Positions 9,186 to 17,748 of a DNA stretch of 22,016 nt are shown piece by piece. The notes under the pieces are model-generated. The model was not told where the DNA came from and ran no database searches. It saw only the letters and a program-made list of their open reading frames with translations. Numbering within the stretch: position 1 is the stretch's first letter; each line of letters begins with the position of its first letter. Origin of the DNA: Dimorphilus gyrociliatus. Its lineage: Eukaryota > Annelida > Polychaeta > Dinophilidae. Both the position numbers and the translations under genes were made by a program. Location: NCBI GenBank assembly GCA_904063045.1, contig CAJFCJ010000181.1:73712-95727 (forward strand), given 5' to 3'.

Positions 9186-10839
9186 TTAAAAAGGTCTATT
9201 TATATAGTACAGTTCTTCATACATACTATAATTATCTTCGAATTCCTTCCGAAAGTCTGAATCCCTACCTTCTTCATCTGTTTGTATCAAATCAAAAGTT
9301 TCACTTTGTCTTAAATTTTTTTTGTATGTCTTTTCTCCATTAAAAACTAATTCTTCCAGATATTTTAATTTGCATATTTGATAGAAATCTTCTTCATTTG
9401 TTGTATTATTTCCTAGGTGTAAAATTTTAATATTTGTTAGGTTTTTGATTTTTTTGTAGACCCTTTTTTTATATCAGTATTTGAAATATCAAGGTAGGCT
9501 AATCGGTTTAGTTTTTTTAAGTATTGTATTATATTACCAGTTAGTTTCTTATTATAACTTATATTTAAGACTTCTAGTTTTCTTAACATATGAATATTTC
9601 TTAGATTATTATCTTTGAGGTCACAATTTTTTAAGGTAAGACTTTTTAGAGACCTAATTTTGAATATAGAATTGGTTACGTTATTTGTTTCATAACTTAA
9701 ACTATCAAAATCAATGGACTGAGTTATGGATAAATGTTCCAACCGGTTAAATTTTGACATACTCTTTAAATCGTCTGTAATACATACATTATTTATTGAC
9801 AGGTATCGTAAGTTTTCTAATTGGAGTAAATAATTTAACTCTTCGTCATGAAAACTACCTTGGATTGAAATTGATAGATATTCTAGATTTTTTAGTTTAT
9901 TTAAGTATTCTAAACTGCTTCCTTGAATACTAATCCCGCTAATATTTAGTTTTTTAAGGTTCTTAAACTTCGAGATATGCTCCACATAGTAAGTATCTAA
10001 ATATAACTCTGATGTTGAAGTGAGACTTAATGACTTTAGGTTTGGATAATCAAATATACACCTAACTATTTTTCTGAATAGAGTATAAGAGGAAAGAAAC
10101 AAAACCTCTAAGTTTTTCAAATTAGAAAAGCTATTAATTTCGATATTTAGTTCTTCTTTGGAAGTCATATTTAAATATTTTATATTTTGTAGGTTTAACG
10201 TATTTAAAAATGGAATTAACAATTTTATATTTGTATTACTCATGTTTAGTACTCTCAGATTCGATAAAAAGGTGTTTTCAGGCGTTTTATTATGATTATT
10301 TGACCCGGATTTGAAAATTTCCCTAAGATAAGGTACTTTACAATTAGAAATGTTTAATTCTTCTAATGTTAAAATTTTTCGAATCGAGTAAAGATTGTCA
10401 GCAGTTAGGCTATTATAACTTAGATCTAAACATTTTATGTTATTTAGATTATGTATATTGTCTAAAACAGTCATTCTTTCTATATTACAACCACTTAAAT
10501 TAAGTCTTTTTAGATTTGTGAGGTTTAATATTAAAGATAATAATTTGTTTCCTATAAACTTGTTTCCACTAAGATCTAAACTTTCTAAACCTTTTAAACT
10601 ATTTATTATATTTTTAAAGACGAATATACAGAGAAATTCCCTTCGTTTATACATAATCCTCTAATTTTACTTAATTTGGTGATATTTACTAACTTTGTTT
10701 TTTCGATTTCATTATTAATTTCCAAACGAATGAATTCTAGTTTCGGTAGTTGGCATAAATAATCGAGTCCCTCACTTATTATGTAGCATTTTCCCATGTC
10801 CAACACTTTCAATTCCGTTAAAATCGAAACTTCTTTCAT
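9186..10839 (-). CDS. Leucine-rich-repeat protein (LRR2), about 551 aa, needs two -1 frame changes
   Basis: The gene reads through three frames on the minus strand. Frame 1 runs from the ATG at 10839 to the A5 tract at 10615-10611. Frame 2 runs from there to the A7 tract at 9455-9449. Frame 3 runs from there to the stop at 9188-9186. LRR units continue across both joins: LSKIRGLCINEGNFSVYSS passes into LKGLESLDLSGNKF, and YLDISNTDIKKGSTKK passes into IKNLTNIKILHLGNN. The last frame then stays open for about 85 codons and ends in an acidic, Tyr-rich tail. With one A added at each tract the length is an exact multiple of three. The product is LRRs nearly throughout. Unlike LRR1 it has no signal peptide and begins inside a repeat-like segment (MKEVSILTELKVLDMG), so its 5' end may have been lost when the adjacent MULE arrived. 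CCC at 10847-10845 nevertheless precedes this ATG. It may be a pseudogene. Confidence 0.7.
9449..9455 (-). other. A7 tract where the reading frame breaks (LRR2, second site)
   Basis: Coding strand TCT ACA AAA AAA TCA, with seven A after TCTAC. Eight A would give ACA AAA AAA ATC AAA AAC CTA ACA and carry the LRR pattern on to 9186 instead of stopping at 9437. Confidence 0.75.
10611..10615 (-). other. A5 tract where the reading frame breaks (LRR2, first site)
   Basis: Coding strand reads TCT TTA AAA ATA TAA. In the zero frame this contains T_TTA_AAA, which fits the X_XXY_YYZ slippery heptamer for -1 ribosomal frameshifting. A -1 slip, or one extra A, enters the second LRR frame. Confidence 0.75.
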
Positions 10840-10844
10840 AATTT

Positions 10845-10847
10845 GGG
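10845..10847 (-). promoter_or_regulatory. CCC start-proximal signal of LRR2
   Basis: On the coding strand ACACCCAAATTATG: CCC lies five bases before the ATG at 10839. It favours a genuine start here, although the spacing is looser than at the 7858 gene. Confidence 0.35.
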
Positions 10848-10874
10848 TGTTTATTATACCATATTTGGCCCTGC

Positions 10875-10949
10875 GACAACTCGTCCCAGGACGAGTTGTC
10901 GCACAACTGATCCCACTGAAAAATGCGACAACTCGTCTCAAAAGTAAGA
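10875..10949 (+). repeat. MULE left TIR with 26-bp palindrome
   Basis: The outermost 26 bases (10875-10900) are a near-perfect palindrome, GACAACTCGTCC-CA-GGACGAGTTGTC. The 11-mer GACAACTCGTC occurs three times in the TIR: 10875-10885, inverted at 10890-10900, and again at 10927-10937. Repeated subterminal motifs are candidate transposase binding sites. Confidence 0.9.
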
Positions 10950-11075
10950 TTTTGAATAAATGAAACCTAACCTAAATTAACTTTCTTTAAAAAATGATTG
11001 ATTATATATATTATATTTCTTGAAAATATTTTGACATTTTTATTATTAAAAATTATTCATAAATTCAGTTTATTA

Positions 11076-11079
11076 CCCC
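11076..11079 (+). promoter_or_regulatory. CCCC start-proximal signal of the MULE transposase
   Basis: CCCC ends four bases before the ATG at 11084. The transposon gene thus carries the same C-rich start signal as host genes, consistent with expression by the host machinery. Confidence 0.5.
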
Positions 11080-11083
11080 TTAT

Positions 11084-12468
11084 ATGACTCAATATGAATT
11101 TATTAATGGTCAAAGAAGTGGGAAAATTTTAGTTTTTCAAAATTACCTGTTTACACTAAAGAGTAGCAAAGAAGAATATTCGATATGGCGATGCAGAATT
11201 CGTCACTGCAATACTACTGTACGGATAAATAAAAATGGGAATATTGAAGATAATAACCTTCATAACCATCAACCAATTGTAGACGGAGAATTAAACGCCA
11301 TGAGGTTAAAGTCTAAGTTAAAAGAAATGGCGAGAACTTCTTCAGATAGAACTATGAATGTAGTCATCAAGGAATTACATAATGCCACTGATGACACCAT
11401 GCAAAATCTCCCGAAAGAACGATCTTTAAATAGAATTGTTCAAAGGGAGAGATTAACTAGAATTCCCAACTTTGTTCCATCTATTCCCGAAATTCCTGAA
11501 TGCCTTTGGAACAATAATCGTGGAGAATTATTTTTTCGTTGTGATTCAGGAATGGAGGATATAAGTCGCTTTGTCATTTTCGCCTCCGATTTCCAATTAG
11601 ATGTACTAAAAATGTCTGAAATTTGGATTATAGATGGAACTTTTAAAAGTGTTCCTGGCCATTTCGAACAATTACTTACAATTCAAGGAAAGTATCTTGG
11701 GAAGTTTTGGCCTTGTTTACATGCGATAATGGTTTCAAAAACTGAATTGAGTTATCTAAATTTATTCAAAAAGTAAAAAACTTAACAAATGCCAAGCCTT
11801 CTGCTATTATAATTGACTTTGAAAGGGGATTGATTAACTCTGTTAGAATATCTTTTACATCTACGAAAGTGTATGGATGCAATTTCCATTTCGGACAAAT
11901 GATTTGGAGGAGAATACAGTCTCTTGGCCTTTCTATAATTTACAAAGATAAAACTTGGAAACGAAAATTGATTAGGAAATGCTTCCACTTAGCATTTATA
12001 AAAGAATCAGAAGTTTTACATGAATTCGAAAAAATCTCACATGATATTCTCATGAACCAGGATGATGAAAAGATGAAAGAGTTTTTAATTTATTTTCGTA
12101 GAACTTTTATTGGAAGTAAAGAAAGACCCCAACCATTATACGACACTAGTTTCTGGAGTTGTCATAGTCGTGTAATCAATTCCGTCCCAAGAACAACAAA
12201 CACACTTGAAAGCTGGCACCGGGAACTAAACAGCTCTTTTAACAGAGCTCATCCAAATCTAGCTATTTTTATAAATGTTTTAACGAGGGAAGAACAAAGA
12301 ATGTATTTCAACTTGACGCAATTCAAAAACGGGAACCATTTGGCTATAACAGAGGTTGATTACAAAAAAGAATATTCTCTAAAAATTTTATGTGAAAATT
12401 GTTCAAATTTAAGTATTGAGGCTTTTTTTAAACTGATTGACAAGCTCATGACATTTAAAGTCAAATAA
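11084..12468 (+). CDS. MULE transposase with FLYWCH-type zinc finger, about 461 aa, needs a -1 frame change at 11768-11772
   Basis: Catalyses cut-and-paste movement of the element. The N-terminus has a FLYWCH-like zinc finger with W35, C37, C42, H60 and H62 (IWRCRIRHC...LHNH). The MULE DDE domain follows: IWIIDGTFKSVPGHF with the first catalytic Asp (D184) and GKFWPCLHAIMVSKTELSY. The first frame stops at 11774-11776. Adding one A to the A5 tract joins LNLFKK to VKNLTNAKPSAIIIDFERGL, which holds the second catalytic Asp (about D245). It then runs on through a MULE-typical C-terminus (NFHFGQMIWRRIQ and LESWHRELNSSF...HPNLAIF) to the stop at 12466-12468. The joined length is an exact multiple of three. 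The third catalytic acidic residue cannot be placed with certainty. Apart from the single break the gene looks intact. Confidence 0.85.
11768..11772 (+). other. A5 tract where the reading frame breaks (MULE transposase)
   Basis: Zero frame TTC AAA AAG TAA. One extra A gives TTC AAA AAA GTA AAA AAC. C_AAA_AAG resembles, but does not fully match, the A_AAA_AAG slippery site used by several bacterial insertion sequences. Confidence 0.8.
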
Positions 12469-12469
12469 A
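12464..12469 (+). terminator. AATAAA overlapping the transposase stop codon
   Basis: AATAAA overlaps the TAA at 12466-12468, a compact arrangement seen in microsporidian genes. Confidence 0.45.
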
Positions 12470-12501
12470 TTCGTTTTATTTTATATTTTTCGTTTTTTAT
12501 T

Positions 12502-12576
12502 TCTTACTTTTGAGACGAGTTGTCGCATTTTTCAGTGGGATCAGTTGTGCGACAACTCGTCCCAGGACGAGTTGTC
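12502..12576 (-). repeat. MULE right TIR with 26-bp palindrome
   Basis: Inverted copy of 10875-10949. The 26-bp palindrome is at 12551-12576 and the 11-mer motif recurs at 12514-12524, 12551-12561 and 12566-12576. Confidence 0.9.
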
Positions 12577-12873
12577 CACACCGGGACTATCGAAGGAGAT
12601 TATCGCTAAAGGCTGGCTATAATAAAACGATGTGTTTATAACACCAAAGATTTGATTAGACATGTAGGTGCCTTAGCTTTATAAAAAGATAGGTATTGTT
12701 ACGGTAGCAAAATTACTATTTTTTTGCTATTTATTTCTTATAAAAAAATTTAAACCTTGTAATGAACTACTTTTTTTAATGCGATGTTTACCGACTCTAA
12801 AAAGCAATAGAGTTTCTTATAGAAATCATATTATATAAGAAAAAAATTGTATTAGTTGTACACCAATAATAGT
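12577..12873. other. Spacer between MULE and ISXO2 copy 2, no gene seen
   Basis: No coding match. In particular, the missing 5' part of LRR2 is not found on the minus strand on this far side of the MULE, as would be expected after a simple insertion within the coding region. Confidence 0.5.
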
Positions 12874-13725
12874 ATGCAATTAAAAAGAAAATCAAATGAA
12901 TATGATGTCTATTATTATAGATGTACTCGAAAAGCTTGTAGGAACCAAATAACTATATGTACTACACTCAAAAATAGTAGAATAAAATCACTAAATTTTT
13001 ATATTTAGTATTTATGTTCATATTGAATAAAATAATCATACATATGTATTAAGCACCGGTATAAATGAACCAACTTACATCAGATACAAAAAGAATATTA
13101 TTAAGTCTTTTGCGTAATATAATAATAGAAATTTCAGAAATTAGGAGGAACAGGTATACGTGTTCAACTGGATGAATCGGTAATTTCTCGCCAAGGGCAT
13201 ATAAACTCACCTACTTCAGCACATGATGATATTTCATAGACTGTTTGGCTATTTGGTGGCATCGATGAATCTGATAAATCAAAATTTTTTATTAATATCG
13301 TACAATAAACATGCAGAGACATAAAAGAGGTTGTTAGACAATTCGTAGAATCTGATTCGGTTTTGGTTGCAGATGGTTATCCATCCTACCCTGCTGTAGC
13401 TCGTAACCTAAGTTTAGTTCATAAAATAGTTAATCATATAGAGGGGAGGGGTAAAAACACTAATGCTAATCATACAAATAATATTGAAACTTTTTGGTCA
13501 CATTTGAAATTAGTTATTGCATCAAAACATGGAGTCGCTAGAAATAATATTTCTAGTTTTTTGGTTGAGTTTGAATTTCGAAAAAGATATTTAAATTATT
13601 ATGATAAAATAACATTGATCAAATGTTTATCAGCATCTTATAATTACTATTTAGCAATTAAAGTGTTAATTTTGATTAATTTATATTTTTATATTCTATA
13701 TTATTTCAGACCCCCATCTCCTTAA
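12874..13725 (+). pseudogene. ISXO2/IS1595-like transposase remnant, copy 2
   Basis: The zinc-ribbon half YYYRCTRKACRNQITICTT is at about 12910-12965. After a broken stretch the catalytic core resumes at about 13148. There, VQLDESVISRQGH contains the first Asp, TVWLFGGIDES follows after a stop, and VLVADGYPSYPAVA contains the second Asp. NHTNNIETFWSHLKLVIASK (about 13470-13530) is the C-terminal HTnnIE.fW..lK block. The last open frame runs from 13363 to the stop at 13723-13725. Both catalytic Asp residues survive, but stops near 13240 and 13306 disable it. This is the best-preserved ISXO2 copy in the window. Confidence 0.85.
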
Positions 13726-13804
13726 GCTGTAGTGCCAGACTCAATATACTTTCCAAATATATAGGTGGAACAATGACTTAATGTGCCAAAAATACTATTA
13801 GGTG

Positions 13805-14687
13805 TGTAAAGTGTATGTTTAAAGTAATGAATATAAAAAAAGTAAGGCAATGTTATATATATAAATGCTCAAAGGTAAAAAACAAACATTCTCTTTTTGA
13901 AGGCAAAGTTTAAAAAGAAAAAAAAACTAAATCTTTTTCTCGATTATTTATATTTTTATTGTAATTCAAATTTTAATAATACAGAGCTATCAACTGAAGT
14001 AAGAAATATATCTCGTTAAACAAAATAAATTGGAATAAAATTTTGGACTCAAGAATGCTTAATATGATGGAGAATGAAATGGGAGAAAAAATCGGAGGTG
14101 TGGGTCATATAGTACAAATCGATAAGAGTTTGTTCTCAAAAGAAATATAACGTCAATAAATTAACTATAAAAAATGAATCATAGGTGGTATCGATTTTTA
14201 TACTAAAAAAGATTTTTTGTAGAGATGGATAATAGAAGAAAGCAAACTATGAATGATATAGTTGATAAATATGTATATCAGACACTACACCAATTTATAC
14301 AAACTCTTGGGCAGGATATGATGGATTAACAGAAAAAGGTTTTATTCATGACAAAGTAAATCATAAGAATAAATTCATAGATCCAGACACTGGTGCAAAT
14401 ACTCAAAATATTGAAAACCAATGGTCAGTTTTAAAAAGATACATTAGGAGAAATAGCATAAACATTAACAAAGATATGAAATTAACGTCTCAAAACATCC
14501 ACTTATAAAACAATATGGAATTGATGCTTTCAATGTACTTTTAATAAATTTATTTAATTAGCTTTTATTATAACCAGATTTTGAAGAAAACAAAAAAATT
14601 AAAAAAACTTTAATAATCGCTTCTCTAGATTTCCTCTATTTTGTAAAAAAAAATTTAGTGGTCGAAGAGGGGGTAGTACACTTTACA
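13805..14687 (+). mobile_element. Candidate Merlin/ISXO2 element with 11-bp inverted ends (copy 3)
   Basis: TGTAAAGTGTA at 13805-13815 is repeated inverted at 14677-14687, on either side of ISXO2 copy 3. The 883-bp span suits a Merlin element. No target duplication is apparent, so the boundaries are tentative. Confidence 0.35.
13826..14510 (+). pseudogene. ISXO2/IS1595-like transposase remnant, copy 3
   Basis: QCYIYKCSKVKNKHSLFEGK near 13850 is a zinc-ribbon end plus the SlfeG block. KIGGVGHIVQIDKSLFSKE near 14085-14145 holds the first catalytic Asp but has Lys where Glu normally follows. In another frame ISDTTPIYTNSWAGYDGL carries the second Asp region and VNHKNKFIDPD, then GANTQNIENQWSVLKRYIRR, the C-terminal signature. 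Several frame changes and stops separate the blocks. Confidence 0.85.
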
Positions 14688-14994
14688 TCAACCATTTTTT
14701 CCCTATTCTCCACAAAAAAAATAACCTAACTTCAATAGTCATATAATATTTGTTAGAATATACATAAAAATATTTTATGAATTTTTATAAAGAAGACTTT
14801 TTGGTTGACAAGGATTGTTTCAACCTCCTCACTCAATGAGAGGTATTTTTCGAAAATTTAGGAAATAGGAGGATAAGAAACAAATTAATAATTTTCATAA
14901 CATCTTCTAATGAATCATAGATAATAATCAGATATGCATCTCATGAAGAAAATACAATTAATTTTTTAATAAATAAATCTTCAATAAAAAACTA
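14688..14994. other. Spacer between ISXO2 copies 3 and 4, no gene seen
   Basis: AT-rich, stops in all frames, no recognisable remnant. Confidence 0.5.
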
Positions 14995-15735
14995 CAACCG
15001 TCCGAAGTGTGGTATATAGGGACATGTTCATGCCAAGGTGAATAGTGGGATATAAAGATATAAGTTTTTCTAAATGTAAAAAGCTTGCATATTTGGTTGA
15101 AAATACATCTTTAAAGGAATTAAAACAGAAATACATACATTTATTCATGATATTTATATTCTGTTACTTCAAATCTGAATATTGTTGAGATTTCAAATGA
15201 AATGCATCGATACTACAATAAAGCAATTTATAAATAGAATAAATGTTCTATGATAAGAGTAGTCATGTAACGTTAGAAAAGAACCGATTGATAGAATCAA
15301 CAAAGTACATAGCCCACCTTAAAAAAAGTATGTTCTCCAAAAGGAAGTACACCCCGAAGATTGCTGAGGAAAAGATGGGTCTTTTCTGCTAAAATTATGT
15401 ACACCACACAATATTTTTTTTGTCGACATAAAACATATAAAAAAGTTAACCTTGCGTCACATAATAACAGGATATATCCAACAAAATACTATTGTGTACT
15501 CTAATAGGTTGAATGAGGGGATATTTTAAGCGAGCTAAGCTAATACATCATACTATGAATTGTGAAGCGATTCATTTGATCATATCACTGGAGCTAATAC
15601 TCAGATGATTGAAGCCAAATGGTCTATTTTAAGAGATGGATAAGAAGAATCAATATGTCAAAGTATAATATTGAATTAAGTTGTGCTAGATATTTATTTG
15701 AAAAAAAATTAAAAATAAGGTTTTTATTTTTGATG
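14995..15735 (+). pseudogene. ISXO2/IS1595-like transposase remnant, copy 4
   Basis: Heavily decayed. A possible zinc-ribbon RPKCG is at about 15000. MFSKRKYTPRRLLRKRWVFS at about 15330-15390 matches the KRKYnrGR...WVFG block. FDHITGANTQMIEAKWSIL at about 15570-15635 matches FvDp.TGaNTQ.IE.kWs.L. A frame change then leads into the start of the frame at 15619-15849 (FKRWIRRINMSKYNIEL...ARYLFEKKLK), which looks like the true C-terminal tail (lKr.irr...YL.E). The rest of that frame after about 15735 has no match. Confidence 0.7.
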
Positions 15736-15759
15736 AAAAATGGTAAACGAGACTTGGGG

Positions 15760-15800
15760 CTGTGTTGGAAATCGCCTATATATAGGGAGTTACAACACAG
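15760..15800. repeat. Nested palindrome (41 bp)
   Basis: Outer arms CTGTGTTG (15760-15767) and CAACACAG (15793-15800) enclose a perfect 12-bp palindrome CCTATATATAGG (15775-15786). The outer arms resemble, in a loose way, short transposon termini such as those of Tc1-like elements. It may be the relic of a miniature element or an excision scar. Confidence 0.6.
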
Positions 15801-15929
15801 ATCTCGATTTTCTGTGAATCTATATTCGCTTCTTAAAAAGTCTTTTTAGATTTAAAACGGGGGTTATTGATTTTCATCTGAGTTGAAATCTTCTTAAAAG
15901 ATTTTCGGTTTTTTGAAATAAATAACCTT

Positions 15930-16590
15930 TGTAAATATCATTTTATATTCGGTTTTATGTTATTGCCTTTTGTTTTGAAATAGTCATTGAGCATTTCCAC
16001 CGATTTTCTATATTTTAGGGTTTACAAATACATTTTTTTGTTTGATATTAATGTGATCATATTCAAGTTACTTCCTCCTCCCATTACAGCTTTTCACTTA
16101 TCATTTATGATAAGTGAATATTCTTCTACATTCTTTAATGTTGTTTTAGATAATGTTTCTTCATATCTTTTAATGCAAGCTAAAAAACATTTTTTTATCG
16201 CTTTACAGAGACATATAGTATCCATATCTGCTCTATTGGCCTTCTTTTATTATTTTTTCTTTCGTTGGTACCATTTTCATTAGTTTCAATGATTATACCA
16301 CTTCCCTAATTTTTTTCTAATAAGTTATTCTAGCATATGCGAACAATCTTTGAAACACTGTTGTATAAAGTTTTGTGATGTTATACTCATCATAATATGG
16401 ATTATGGATGTTTTAATATATCATTTATATATTATAAAAATAACTTATTTTAAAGATGATTTGATATTGTCAAAACAAGACATCTTACGTACATATACTT
16501 TCATATTATTACACTTTCTTTTTTATATAACCAGATGTAATTATCAATATTATGATGTGGTACCAAAATCATTCCTCTTTACAACTTTTA
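15930..16590 (-). pseudogene. ISXO2/IS1595-like transposase remnant, copy 5
   Basis: On the minus strand GSGIIIETNENGTNERKNNK followed by RRPIEQIWILYVSVKR (about 16310-16205) matches G.G.IVEIDES...RKYNKGRPIEQIWIFG..eR, with Asn at the catalytic Asp position. Further on, KDMKKHYLKQH matches the block between the two Asp positions, and KKCICKP with NIENRWKCSM near 16025-15970 corresponds to FVdP...NIEnrWk. Stops are scattered throughout. The plus-strand frames at 15987-16283 and 16350-16610 are antisense shadows. Confidence 0.6.
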
Positions 16591-16839
16591 CATATAACTT
16601 TTTTTTATAAATCATTATCCATCATCTAAAACAAAATCCGCTCGGGTCAAGTGAAACATTAGATAATTTCAATCTTGAAAACACTATTGGGGCAAATTTC
16701 AAGCAAATATAGCTGTACCCAAATCCTTTTTCCCAAATTCAAATAAGAATTCGATTATACAAAGTATAATATTCAGGTCTCCTTAAAATTTAATATTAAA
16801 CGAAAAAATATAATTAAATTTAAAATGACATTTAATAAT

Positions 16840-17748
16840 TTTCATCAGAAACAAAGTGTCTAAAAATAGATTTTCTTTTTTTTATAAATAAATAATCGTT
16901 TATGCGATGAGGCTTATTGTTCTTTATATTACTGCGCAACTTTTTAAGTACTGTTTTAACTATCTTCATTGATTTTTTATGTTATGCATATATATTTAGT
17001 GGAGATTTTTGCATTTAAAGTTTGTTTTATGTTTAATTGTAAAATACAAATAAAATGATATTTTATGTCATTATATACTTTCCATCATCGATAAAAATAA
17101 TGGAAAGTTCTTCTACGTGTTTATTGATAATTTTTTGAAGAGTTAATGAATCTCTTTTTTCTACAACTTTAAAAAAAGATCTTTTTGTGCTTTTATAAAA
17201 CCACCAACTATTCACAATTGCACATTAGATCTTCCTAAATTATGTTTTCGCTTAGTAATAGTGCTTTCATCAATTTCAATGACTAAGGCAGGATCTCCTA
17301 TTTTAGTTGAACTATCACATGGAATTTTACTTCTAATATGAGATATGATTGTTTTATAAAGTTTATAGTTTACGCCATATTGCTTAAATATATCCACAAT
17401 TGGAATTTCTATGGACGATTCAAAGATTATAAAAATTATTTTTTTAGTGATGCTTTTATTTCAGTCAAAACAGAGCATCACGGATCGCTCCTTACTCTTA
17501 CTACATTTCTTTGATTTACACAACCAAATCGTTCCATCTATATAATGATGTGCTACTAAATTTCTATCTATTTTACATTTTTTACAGAATGATTTTTTTT
17601 TTAAAATATTTAATTCAGACAACCAAGAAAAAAAGGTGCTCAGACCAATCATTTTTTCTTGAAATTGTAACTTGTTATTGACATTAGGGGGAATATAATC
17701 AGCTTTAAGGGGCCTTAAAGCAATTTTACCAATATTCATTCTATTCAC
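16840..17748 (-). pseudogene. ISXO2/IS1595-like transposase remnant, copy 6
   Basis: Starts at the ATG at 17748. Zinc ribbon CKKCKIDRN...WLCKSKKC lies in residues 55-80. One TGA at 17463-17461 interrupts an otherwise continuous frame that goes on to KIGDPALVIEIDESTITKRK, with the first catalytic Asp and Glu intact. A second TGA at 17214-17212 falls exactly where the family has a conserved Trp (QL-stop-IVGGF for QLWIVGG). After a frameshift, KVVEKRDSLTLQKIINKHVE and SIIFIDDGKYI give the inter-Asp block and second Asp region. The C-terminal tail is traceable to about 16840 (HRINDYLFIKKRKSIFRHFV). This copy is younger than copies 1, 4 and 5. Confidence 0.8.

Larger units (their letters stand above)
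10875..12576 (+). mobile_element. MULE (Mutator-like) DNA transposon, about 1.7 kb
   Basis: Bounded by 75-bp terminal inverted repeats that differ only at the two central bases of an internal palindrome, and carrying one transposase gene. Near-identity of the TIRs indicates a recent insertion compared with the decayed ISXO2 and Tc1 copies around it. MULEs usually create 8-11 bp target duplications. The nine bases outside each end (TGGCCCTGC and CACACCGGG) do not match, so either the termini are misplaced or the flanks were rearranged after insertion. Confidence 0.85.

Noticed and set aside
6508-14835. Shared 14-mer TGTTTCAACCTCCT (inverted near 6508, direct near 14817) as possible ISXO2 end
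   Set aside because: Distances from the two transposase remnants differ, it is absent from other copies, and a 14-mer match is expected by chance in 22 kb of biased DNA.
15987-16610. Two hydrophobic plus-strand frames that look like small membrane proteins
   Set aside because: The minus strand shows ISXO2-family blocks over the same interval; the hydrophobicity comes from T-rich antisense of Lys/Asn-rich coding DNA.
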